A stretch of DNA of 62,159 nucleotides from positions 1-62,159 of the forward strand of contig CACWPQ010000015.1 of NCBI GenBank assembly GCA_902762805.1, given 5' to 3'. This stretch comes from an uncultured Bacteroidota bacterium (GTDB lineage Bacteria > Bacteroidota > Bacteroidia > Bacteroidales > P3). Position 1 is the stretch's first letter; each line of letters opens with the position of its first letter. This document shows, one piece after another, positions 43,354 through 50,515 of this stretch. A program made the position numbers and the translations under genes. Below the pieces are notes generated by a model. That model saw nothing but the letters and a program-made list of their open reading frames with translations, did no database searches and was not told the DNA's origin.

Positions 43354-44003
43354 ATTCGGTTGAAGGATTTGGCGATGTGGTCCAGCCCTTTGTTGATGGC
43401 CCACGTCAGGATGAAGTAGATGATGGTGACGATAAGTAGCGGGAGGAATTCTTGTCCGCTGTCGGTGCGTATGGCTTCGGCGGCCTTGGTGATGTCTTGT
43501 ATGGCCACATAGCCCACCACCGAGGTGCTCTTGGACAGGCCCGTGGCCTGGAATTTGAAGGCGGGCAACGCATTTTTGATGGCCTGTGGGATGACCACAT
43601 AGCGCAGGTTCTGCCACTGGGTCAGCCCCAGGGCGCGACCGGCGTCAATCTGTCCGGTGCCCACCGAGGCAATCGACGACTGGATGAGCGCGAAGGCCAG
43701 CGTGGAGAAGTTCAGCGCAAAGGCCAGCACCGCGGCCAGGATGCCGTTGTGCCCTCCCAGCACGACGTAGAACACCACCAGCAGCAGTATTAGCACCGGA
43801 GTGCCGCGCATGATGGTGCGGTAGACTTTAGAGGTCTCGCGTACCCAGCGCCTGCGGTTGAGGCTCATGGCATAGATGCCAATCCCCAGCAGAGTGCCCA
43901 ATACAAGCGCCAGCACGGTGATGACCACCGTGGCACCCAAGCCCTTCAAGATGAGCATCCAGTGTTCGGGGGCAATCAGAATGTCATTGTGGCACCAAAG
44001 CAT
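43350..44003 (-). CDS. amino-acid ABC transporter permease (His/Glu/Gln/Arg family)
   Basis: This 217-residue inner-membrane protein has about five helices and the EAA-like loop GRALGLTQWQNLRYVVIPQA. It pairs with the ATPase encoded next. No substrate-binding protein is encoded nearby, although related permeases usually need one, sometimes fused. The ATG at 44003 overlaps the TonB receptor gene by 28 bp; the ATG at 43958 (MLILKGLG) is an alternative. Confidence 0.88.
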   Translation of the reverse strand: MLWCHNDILIAPEHWMLILKGLGATVVITVLALVLGTLLGIGIYAMSLNRRRWVRETSKVYRTIMRGTPVLILLLVVFYVVLGGHNGILAAVLAFALNFSTLAFALIQSSIASVGTGQIDAGRALGLTQWQNLRYVVIPQAIKNALPAFKFQATGLSKSTSVVGYVAIQDITKAAEAIRTDSGQEFLPLLIVTIIYFILTWAINKGLDHIAKSFNRI

Positions 44004-46429
44004 GCGAGGATGGGCAACTGGTTGACGCGCTCGAAGGTGACGCGGTTGAAGTAGAAGATATTCTGGCGGCTATAGACGTTGGTGGCGCTGAGGTTGAGCT
44101 CGAGGATGGAACGTGCGCCGATGGAGAATTTGCGCTTGACGCCGAGGTCCAGACGGTGGTAGGCCGGCAGGCGACCCTTGTAGAGCTCGCCATAGTGGAG
44201 GCTGTATTCGCCGTTCTCGCGAGTGTAGTCGCTGACGATGCTGCCGCCGAACACCAGGTTTTGGTAGATACCCTGCGTCTGGGTGAAGGGGAATCCGCTG
44301 CCCAGCGTCCAGCGCGCGCTGAATTCCCATTGGCGCTGCTCGCCGAGGGTGTAAGTGGTGAGGATGTTCACCGTGTGGCGGCGGTCGTAGTGGGGATTGT
44401 AGGTGTAGCTCTCGTCGGTCACCGGCTTGTCGGTCATCTGCCCATTGCGCTCCACATAGCCCAGCGAGTAGGTGGCCCATACGTAGAGCCGTTCGAGGTC
44501 GATGGTGGCGCTGAGGTCGAAACCATAGGCTGTGCCTTGCTCAATGATGTAGTCTTTGCGAAGGTATTCCGACTGGAGGTAGGCGCTTTCGGGGCGGGTG
44601 TAGGTGGGGTCGGTGTCGTCGTAGAGTTTGTTGCGGTTGGCGTTGAGCAGCTGGTCAAAGTGTTTGTAGTAGACTTCGGCGTTGAGGGTGATATGTTCGG
44701 TCAGGTCGTATTCGACGCCGAGGATGGCGTGTTTGGCTTTCTGCACACAGGAAGTGATTTTGTCGCCGAGGAAGTAGTCGGGCGTGTTGAGCTCGGGCGA
44801 GCCGGTGAGGAAGCCGCTGAAGAGGTTGACGATGTCGTTGTCCGAGCGGGCGTCGAGGAACACCTGGCTGTAGAGGCCGCCGGCCATCTTGAAGCGCAGG
44901 TCCGGCGTGGCGTTGAATTTGGCCGCCAGGCGTGGCTCGGGACTGATAGTGCCGAGGGGCGAGGCGTAGTAGACCAAGCGCAATCCCGGGTCAATCAGCC
45001 ATCGGCCACTGCTGTACTTGTAGGTGGCGAAGACCGAGAGGTTGGTCGAGGGCTGTTGCTGGTTGATGGCCTTGCCGTATTGGTTGACAAATTTATAGTC
45101 GGTGCTGTAGCCCTCAATGTTGAGGCCGTACTTGAGCTTGTTGTTGCCGAAGAAGTTGGTGATTTGCATCGACATGTTGAAGCCGCCGATGTCGCTCTGC
45201 TTGGTCTCGGCGCTGCCGTCGTCGAGGGTGATGCTGTACTTCGAGTAGGCGATGGAGCCGTCGAGGATGGCCGAGGCGCCGGTGACGAGCATAAAGTTGG
45301 TGCCCGCGCCGTAGTTCTGCCAGTGGTAGTCGGCAATGGCCTGGTAGCCCAACACCTGGTCGTCGAAGCGGAAGCCGAAGAGGTTGATCTTCGACCCCGA
45401 ACCCGAGTTGATGCTCAGCTTGCCGTAGATGTCAAGGAAGTCGAACGGCAGGCCGCCGTCCACATAGCCGTAGAGCAGGTCCGACGTCTTGGAGAGGAAC
45501 GAGTTTTTGGCCGTCACCAGGTAGGAGACGGTGGACTTCGACTTCGAGCTCTCCTTCTTGATGGGGCCTTCCAGGATGAGGCTGGCGCCGAAGGTGTTGA
45601 TGCCAATCTTGCCGCTGTGGCGCTTCTTGTTGCCGTCGCGCGTGGTGATGTCCATCACCGACGACATCCTCCCGCCGTATTCCGCCCCGAAGCCGCCGGT
45701 GTAGATGTCGGCATTCAGTATCACGTCGGTCTCGAAGATGGAGTAGAGGCCGATTGAGTGGAAGGGGTTGTAGACAATCATGCCGTCGAGCAGCGTGAGG
45801 TTCTGTATCATCGAGCCGCCGCGGATGTAGAGCTGGCCGCCCTGGTCGCCGGTCGAGTTGACGCCCGGCAGCACCTGCATGTACTGCGCTATGTCGGCCG
45901 TGCCGCCGATCGAGGGCATCTGCTGGATCTGCGAGGCGGTGATTTTCTCCACGCTCACCTGCGTCTGCATCTGACGCTCCTCCTTCTTGTTGTCGGTGAT
46001 TTCCACCGCCTTGAGCATCTGCGCCGCAGGCTTGAGGTGGATGGTGCGGCTGAGGGTCTTGCCGCGCTGCAGGGTGATTTGCTCCGTGAATTCCTCGTAG
46101 CCTACATACTTCACCTTCAGCGTGTAGCTCCCTTCGGGCACCTTGTTGATGAGGAAGAAGCCGTTGATGTCGGTCGCGCAGCCGTGCGTCGTCCCGTCGA
46201 GCACCACATTGGCGAAAGGTATCGCCTCGCCATTGCTCTCGTCAAACAGCACACCCTTCACCGTGCACTGCGCCTGGATGTTGGAAGACAAGAATGACAA
46301 GAAAAACAATAGGAGCAGGAGTGAAAGGGAGCGAGGGGGAGTGAAGGGAAGTGAGGGGGCAAATGATTTTTGCTGCCTTTGCATGTTGCTTACTTTATGG
46401 TTGTTTTTCTTTAACATTTTGTTTTCCAT
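43976..46429 (-). CDS. TonB-dependent receptor with carboxypeptidase-like domain
   Basis: This protein of about 817 residues is an outer-membrane receptor. After the signal peptide come a carboxypeptidase-like domain (AIPFANVVLDGTTHGCATDI), a plug (IQQMPSIGGTADIAQYMQ; GQLYIRGGSMIQNLTLLDGM) and a long beta-barrel. The substrate is unknown; there is no SusD partner. The signal peptide region (APSLPFTPPRSLSL and LLLFFLSFLSSNIQAQ) is encoded by TTTCACTCCC and TCTTGTC repeats. Several start codons are possible (46429, 46417 and 46384). It is followed by overlapping ABC genes. Confidence 0.9.
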   Translation of the reverse strand: MENKMLKKNNHKVSNMQRQQKSFAPSLPFTPPRSLSLLLLLFFLSFLSSNIQAQCTVKGVLFDESNGEAIPFANVVLDGTTHGCATDINGFFLINKVPEGSYTLKVKYVGYEEFTEQITLQRGKTLSRTIHLKPAAQMLKAVEITDNKKEERQMQTQVSVEKITASQIQQMPSIGGTADIAQYMQVLPGVNSTGDQGGQLYIRGGSMIQNLTLLDGMIVYNPFHSIGLYSIFETDVILNADIYTGGFGAEYGGRMSSVMDITTRDGNKKRHSGKIGINTFGASLILEGPIKKESSKSKSTVSYLVTAKNSFLSKTSDLLYGYVDGGLPFDFLDIYGKLSINSGSGSKINLFGFRFDDQVLGYQAIADYHWQNYGAGTNFMLVTGASAILDGSIAYSKYSITLDDGSAETKQSDIGGFNMSMQITNFFGNNKLKYGLNIEGYSTDYKFVNQYGKAINQQQPSTNLSVFATYKYSSGRWLIDPGLRLVYYASPLGTISPEPRLAAKFNATPDLRFKMAGGLYSQVFLDARSDNDIVNLFSGFLTGSPELNTPDYFLGDKITSCVQKAKHAILGVEYDLTEHITLNAEVYYKHFDQLLNANRNKLYDDTDPTYTRPESAYLQSEYLRKDYIIEQGTAYGFDLSATIDLERLYVWATYSLGYVERNGQMTDKPVTDESYTYNPHYDRRHTVNILTTYTLGEQRQWEFSARWTLGSGFPFTQTQGIYQNLVFGGSIVSDYTRENGEYSLHYGELYKGRLPAYHRLDLGVKRKFSIGARSILELNLSATNVYSRQNIFYFNRVTFERVNQLPILACFGATMTF
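46283..46367 (-). repeat. TTTCACTCCC and TCTTGTC repeats forming the TonB receptor signal peptide
   Basis: Read on the minus strand: CATTTGCCCCCTCACTTCCC, then more CACTCCCC units, then TTCTTGTCATTCTTGTC. They encode PSLPFTPPRSLSL and FFLSFLSS. Confidence 0.7.
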
Positions 46430-46449
46430 TGTTTTAGATTTCTTTTTCT

Positions 46450-46500
46450 ATTGTCTTTTCACTCCCTCTCACTTCCTTTCACTCCCTCTCACTCCTTGGG
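46450..46500. repeat. TTTCACTCCC repeat between holA and the TonB receptor
   Basis: ATTGTCTTTTCACTCCCTCT is followed by CACTTCCTTTCACTCCC and CACTCCTTGG units. Confidence 0.65.
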
Positions 46501-46502
46501 GG

Positions 46503-47510
46503 TTAATGTATCACTTTGAATATCAATTCCTTCATCAGTTCGCCGTCGGTCACCGATCCGCTGTTGCGCACCCCCTTGCTCCGCAGGTCGGCGTCGTAGA
46601 GGTAGCCGATGCAGCTTGCCAGCTTGCCCAGCGGGTAGTTGGCCGCCGCCGTGGCGTAGTCCTTCACGAAGCTCGGCGCCACGCCCAGCTCCTTCGCCGC
46701 GTCGCTCTTGTTCTCCAGCTGGTGGTAGAACATCACTTTCAGGAAATAGCCGTAGAGCACCGGCAGCATCATCTGGATGGGGTTCTTCTTCGGGTTGGCG
46801 GCGAAGTGGTTCACGATGCGGTTGCACATCACCGCGTCGCGCCGCCCGATGGCCTTCTGCAGCTCGAAGATGTTGTATTCCTTGCTGATGCCGATTTGTT
46901 GCTCCACCAGGTCTTCCGTGATCATCGCCCCGGGCTGCAGCAGGGGGTAGAGTTTGCGCAGCTCGTTGACGATCTTGCCCAGGTCGTTGCCCACCGACTC
47001 GGCGATCAGGTACGCCGCCTTCTCGCTGATGCCGAAGCCGGCCGCTCCCACCTCGCTCTTGATCCAGGCGGGCACCTGGTTGTCCCACACCTTCGGCGTC
47101 TCGTACACCACCCCCGCCGCCGCGATGGCCTTGTAGGCCGCCGTGCGCTTGTCGAGCTTCTTGTGGCGGTAGCAGAACACGATGACGCCCTTCTCCGACG
47201 GCTGCTTGAGGTAGGTGGCCAGCAGCTCCCACTGCCGGGTGTCGATGTCCTGCGCCTCCTTGACCAACACCAGGTGCACGGGCGACATCATCGGGTAGCG
47301 CTTCGCATCGTTCACCACTGCCGCCATGTCCACGTCGCGCCCGTACATCACCGTCAGGTCGAAATCGCGCATCGCGGCGTCGATCACCTCGTTCTCGAAG
47401 TAGTCCGACACCACGTCGATATAGTGGTTCTCCTCGCCCGTGAGCAGGTATACAGGCTTGAATTTTCCAGCCTTCAAGTCCGCAAATAGTTGTTTTTCAG
47501 TCAGTGCCAT
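46503..47510 (-). CDS. holA: DNA polymerase III subunit delta
   Basis: This 335-residue clamp-loader subunit opens the sliding clamp during DNA replication. The AAA+-like N-terminal domain begins KPVYLLTGEENHYIDVVSDY; HLVLVKEAQDID and GVIVFCYRHKKLDKRT follow, then the helical collar domain with NIFELQKAIGRRDAV. Length and order match the family. A minus-strand promoter (TATTTTTG at 47537-47544) precedes it, and a repeat-filled 73-nt gap separates it from the TonB receptor gene. Confidence 0.9.
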   Translation of the reverse strand: MALTEKQLFADLKAGKFKPVYLLTGEENHYIDVVSDYFENEVIDAAMRDFDLTVMYGRDVDMAAVVNDAKRYPMMSPVHLVLVKEAQDIDTRQWELLATYLKQPSEKGVIVFCYRHKKLDKRTAAYKAIAAAGVVYETPKVWDNQVPAWIKSEVGAAGFGISEKAAYLIAESVGNDLGKIVNELRKLYPLLQPGAMITEDLVEQQIGISKEYNIFELQKAIGRRDAVMCNRIVNHFAANPKKNPIQMMLPVLYGYFLKVMFYHQLENKSDAAKELGVAPSFVKDYATAAANYPLGKLASCIGYLYDADLRSKGVRNSGSVTDGELMKELIFKVIH

Positions 47511-47536
47511 CGGTGGCCGTTTTTTATATTAGTGTA

Positions 47537-47544
47537 CAAAAATA
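47537..47544 (-). promoter_or_regulatory. -7 box for holA
   Basis: CAAAAATA reads TATTTTTG on the minus strand, 26 nt before the ATG at 47510. Confidence 0.5.
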
Positions 47545-47612
47545 CACTTTTTTGTGAAATCCGGCATAAAAAAAATCTCCCGCCACATTTTTTTTTTCTC
47601 CAGGTCTTGACA

Positions 47613-47766
47613 TTTATCGGGTCAGCCCTCCCGATTTATCGGGTCAACACGGTCGATTTATCAGGTCAACAGAGTGGTTTATCGGGTCAGCCGAGCGATT
47701 TATCAGGTCAAAAAACACATTTATCGGGTCAGCGTGACCCGATAAACCGTCCGCTGACCCGATAAG
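47613..47766. repeat. six direct and two inverted TTTATCGGGTCA units
   Basis: Direct units (TTTATCGGGTCA or TTTATCAGGTCA) start at 47613, 47635, 47657, 47678, 47699 and 47720, that is, every 21-22 bp. Inverted units TGACCCGATAAA (47735) and TGACCCGATAAG (47755) follow; the last direct and first inverted unit form a perfect 12-bp hairpin. Sequence between units varies. Confidence 0.8.
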
Positions 47767-47782
47767 CGAGCCCCAATCTGCC

Positions 47783-47815
47783 GCTATTCCCCTGCTATTC
47801 CCTTGCTATCCCCCT
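47783..47815. repeat. three GCTATTCCCCT units, 11-bp period
   Basis: Units start at 47783, 47794 and 47805 with small changes. Confidence 0.6.
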
Positions 47816-47827
47816 GGAAAACGCCAT

Positions 47828-47904
47828 TTTATTAGACATTTATTAGAGGTTTGTTAGAGAATTATTAGAGGTTTATTAGACATTTATTAGAGCTTTATTG
47901 GAGA
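47828..47904. repeat. seven TTTATTAGAGG units, 11-bp period
   Basis: Units start at 47828, 47839, 47850, 47861, 47872, 47883 and 47894, exactly 11 bp apart, just after the RNase R stop on its downstream side. Confidence 0.75.
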
Positions 47905-47909
47905 AAACC

Positions 47910-50330
47910 CTACTTCTGGCGACCTCGCCGCCATTTGGATTTCCCCTTCGATTGCTTTTGCTCCCCCTTGGGTTTACCCTTGGCGGGCGCCGGCGTCTCG
48001 TCCTCCTCCACCAGCTCGAAGTCAATCTGCTTCTTGAGCATGTCCACCCGCTTGACGCGGATTTGCACCGGGTAGCCCAGCTTGTAGCACTTCCCGTGAC
48101 GGCGGCCGATGACCTGGTAGTTGTCCTCGTCCAGCATATAGTAGTCGTCCTTCAGGCTCCCGATGGGGATCATGCCCTCGCACTTGTTGCCCTCGATCTC
48201 GGCGTATATGCCCCACTTGCTCACACCGCTGATGAGCGCCGGGAACACCTGTCCCAGCTTGTCGGCCAGGAATTCGGCCTGCTTGTACTTCACGCTGCTG
48301 CGCTCCGCGTCGGCGGCCTTCTTCTCCATCAGCGAGCAGTGCTTGCAATATTCCTCGTAGATCTCCTTGTTGGGCGCGCCCACGGCATCTGTCCTTTCGC
48401 TCCCTTTCACTCCCAGATAGTATTCCAGCAGCCGGTGCACCATCAGGTCGGGGTAGCGGCGTATGGGCGAGGTGAAGTGGGTGTAGTAGGGGAACGCCAG
48501 GCCGTAGTGGCCGATGTTCTCCGTGCTGTAGTAGGCCTTGCTCATGGTGCGGATGGCGATGGTGTCCACCATGTGCTCCTCGCCGCGGCCCGCGATGTTC
48601 TCGAAGAGGCGGTTGTAGCTGTCCGCCAGTGCCTTGCGGCTGCCGGTCTTCATGCTGAAGCCCAGCTTGGCGACGAATTCGACGAATGTGTTCAGCTTCT
48701 CGGGGTTGGGCTCGTCGTGCACGCGGTAGACGAAGGTCTTCGGCGAATTTTGATTTTTGGTTTTTGATTTTTGACTATTCGGTTTGCCTATGTATTCGGC
48801 GACGGTGCGGTTGGCCAGCAGCATGAACTCCTCAATCAGCCAGTTGGCCTCCTTGCTCTCTTTGATGTAGACGCCGATGGGTTTGGCGTTTTCGTCCAGC
48901 CGGAACTTCACCTCCTGGCTCTCGAAGTTGATGGCGCCGTTTTTGTAGCGCTGGTTGCGCAACCGGGTGGCCAGTGCGTGCAGTTTCAGCACTGCCTCCT
49001 CCACATTTGTCCTTTCACTCTCTTTCACTCCTTTTTCACTCCCTGTCACTCCCTCGATTATCTCCTGCGCTTCCTCGTAGGCCATGCGACGGTCGCTGCG
49101 GATGACGGTTTTGCCCATCCAGCTGCCGGTCACCTTGCCTTTGGCGTCCATCTCCATGACGACGCTGAAGCAGAGTTTCTCTTCGTCCTGCCGGAGGGAG
49201 CAGACTTCGTTGCAGAGCTTCTCGGGCAGCATCGGGATGGTGCGGTCGACGAGGTAGACGCTTGTGCCGCGCTCGTAGGCTTCGCGGTCGATGGCGGAGC
49301 CGGGCTTCACGTAGTGGCTTACGTCGGCGATGTGCACCCCCACCTCCGCGTGCCCGTTCTCCAGCTCGCGGTAGGAGAGCGCGTCGTCGAAGTCCTTGGC
49401 GTCGGCGGGGTCTATGGTGAAGGTCAGCACGTCGCGGAAGTCGCGCCGCGAGGCCATCTCCTTCTTCGTCGGGTTCTTGATTTTCTTGGCTTCGGCTTCG
49501 GCCTCCTTGGGGAATTCCAGCGGGAAGTCGTATTCGGCCAGGATGGACTGCATCTCGACGTTGTTGTCGCCGGGCCGGCCCAGGCGTTTGATGACGCGGC
49601 CCACGGGGTTGTTCATCCGCTCCGGCCAGTCGGTCATCTCCACCAGCACTTTCTCGCCGTTCTCGGCGCCGCCGAGGTCGTCGGCGTGGATGAAGATGTC
49701 CACGTTCATCGTGCGCGAGTCGCTCACCATGAAGGCGAAGCGTTCCTGCTTCTGCAGCACGCCCACGAAGCGTGTCTTGGCCCGCTTCAGGATTTCCACC
49801 ACCTGCCCCTCGGGCTTGTGCATCTTGCGTTGCGGGAACATCAGCACGCGCACCGTGTCGCCGTGCAGCGCGCGGTTGGTGTTGCCCGGCGCAATCTGGA
49901 TGTCCTGACTATATGTTTGGAGTGAAAGGGAGTGAGGGGGAGTGAGAGGGAGTGAAGGGACGATAGTGTCGTCTTTTGCATTTGTCCTTTCACTCCCTTT
50001 CACTCCCTTTTCACTCCCCTTCACTCCCAATTCTTTCTCGTCGAGGGGGATTACATAGGCCTTGCCGCCCTGCTTCATGTCGATGGTGCCCACCACGTAG
50101 TTCTTCGGCAGCAGGTCGTCGATGCTCTTGGGGTTGATTTTGTACTTCCCCTTGTGGTCGTCTTCCACCAGTTGCTTCTGCTCGGCCAGCTCCTGCATGG
50201 CGCGGATCACCTCCTGGCGTTCCTTCTTGGTGTTGGCGCCGATGCGCGAGCTGATCTGCTTGTGGTTGAAGGCGTCGAAGGGGTTGTTGGCAAATACTTT
50301 GAGTATGGTTTTTGCTAGTTGTTCGTTCAT
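47910..50330 (-). CDS. rnr: ribonuclease R with four repeat-encoded insertions
   Basis: This 806-residue 3'-5' exoribonuclease degrades structured RNA. An N-terminal winged-helix domain (FNHKQISSRIGANTKKE), cold-shock domains, the RNB catalytic domain (FTIDPADAKDFDDALSY with the metal-binding Asp residues; HFTSPIRRYPDLMVHR), an S1 domain and a basic tail are all present. Four inserts break conserved regions: after residue 100 (LGVKGSEKGVKGSERTN and PSLPLTPPHSLSL), in the RNB domain (GVTGSEKGVKESERTN), near SQKSKTKNQNSP, and YLGVKGSERTDAVG after the second RNB motif. All keep the frame and are encoded by repeats also found between genes. Confidence 0.92.
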   Translation of the reverse strand: MNEQLAKTILKVFANNPFDAFNHKQISSRIGANTKKERQEVIRAMQELAEQKQLVEDDHKGKYKINPKSIDDLLPKNYVVGTIDMKQGGKAYVIPLDEKELGVKGSEKGVKGSERTNAKDDTIVPSLPLTPPHSLSLQTYSQDIQIAPGNTNRALHGDTVRVLMFPQRKMHKPEGQVVEILKRAKTRFVGVLQKQERFAFMVSDSRTMNVDIFIHADDLGGAENGEKVLVEMTDWPERMNNPVGRVIKRLGRPGDNNVEMQSILAEYDFPLEFPKEAEAEAKKIKNPTKKEMASRRDFRDVLTFTIDPADAKDFDDALSYRELENGHAEVGVHIADVSHYVKPGSAIDREAYERGTSVYLVDRTIPMLPEKLCNEVCSLRQDEEKLCFSVVMEMDAKGKVTGSWMGKTVIRSDRRMAYEEAQEIIEGVTGSEKGVKESERTNVEEAVLKLHALATRLRNQRYKNGAINFESQEVKFRLDENAKPIGVYIKESKEANWLIEEFMLLANRTVAEYIGKPNSQKSKTKNQNSPKTFVYRVHDEPNPEKLNTFVEFVAKLGFSMKTGSRKALADSYNRLFENIAGRGEEHMVDTIAIRTMSKAYYSTENIGHYGLAFPYYTHFTSPIRRYPDLMVHRLLEYYLGVKGSERTDAVGAPNKEIYEEYCKHCSLMEKKAADAERSSVKYKQAEFLADKLGQVFPALISGVSKWGIYAEIEGNKCEGMIPIGSLKDDYYMLDEDNYQVIGRRHGKCYKLGYPVQIRVKRVDMLKKQIDFELVEEDETPAPAKGKPKGEQKQSKGKSKWRRGRQK
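48385..48415. repeat. TTTCACTCCC repeat in the RNase R gene
   Basis: CATCTGTCCTTTCGCTCCC and one further TTTCACTCCC unit encode GVKGSERTDA on the minus strand. Confidence 0.75.
48744..48780. repeat. TTTTTGATTTTTG-type repeat in the RNase R gene
   Basis: GAATTTTGATTTTTGG and TTTTTGATTTTTGAC encode SQKSKTKNQNS on the minus strand. Confidence 0.65.
49003..49054. repeat. TTTCACTCCC repeat in the RNase R gene
   Basis: CATTTGTCCTTTCACTC is followed by three more CACTCC units. It encodes GVTGSEKGVKESERTN. Confidence 0.75.
49918..50030. repeat. inverted pair of TTTCACTCCC repeats in the RNase R gene
   Basis: The left part has GGAGTGAAAGGGAGTGAGGG units and the right part CATTTGTCCTTTCACTCCC units, so the two halves face each other and could form a long hairpin. 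The frame is open throughout. Confidence 0.75.
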
Positions 50331-50355
50331 GTTTTTATGGTTTTATTGTTATGTG

Positions 50356-50423
50356 TTATTTGTATTGCATAGTTTTGTTTATTTGTATGGCATGCTTTTG
50401 TTTATTTGTATGTCATAGTGTTG
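50356..50423. repeat. three 23-bp TTTATTTGTATGnCAT units
   Basis: Units near 50356, 50378 and 50401 share TTTATTTGTAT followed by GGCATGCTTTTG or a close variant. They lie just upstream of the RNase R start. Confidence 0.6.
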
Positions 50424-50429
50424 TATTCA

Positions 50430-50515
50430 ATCACATTTGTCCTTTCACTCCCTCTCACTCCCTCTCACTCCCTCTCACTCCCTCTCACTCCCTCTCACTC
50501 CCCTTCACTCCCCCG
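50430..50515. repeat. CACTCCCTCT repeat, 10-bp period
   Basis: CATTTGTCCTTTCACTCCC is followed by six further CACTCCCTCT-like units at 10-bp spacing, running into the 3' end of the M3 peptidase gene. Confidence 0.75.

Noticed and set aside
47613..47766. The TTTATCGGGTCA array as a CRISPR
   Set aside because: Units are 12 bp and the gaps 9-10 bp, too short for repeats and spacers, and there are inverted copies.
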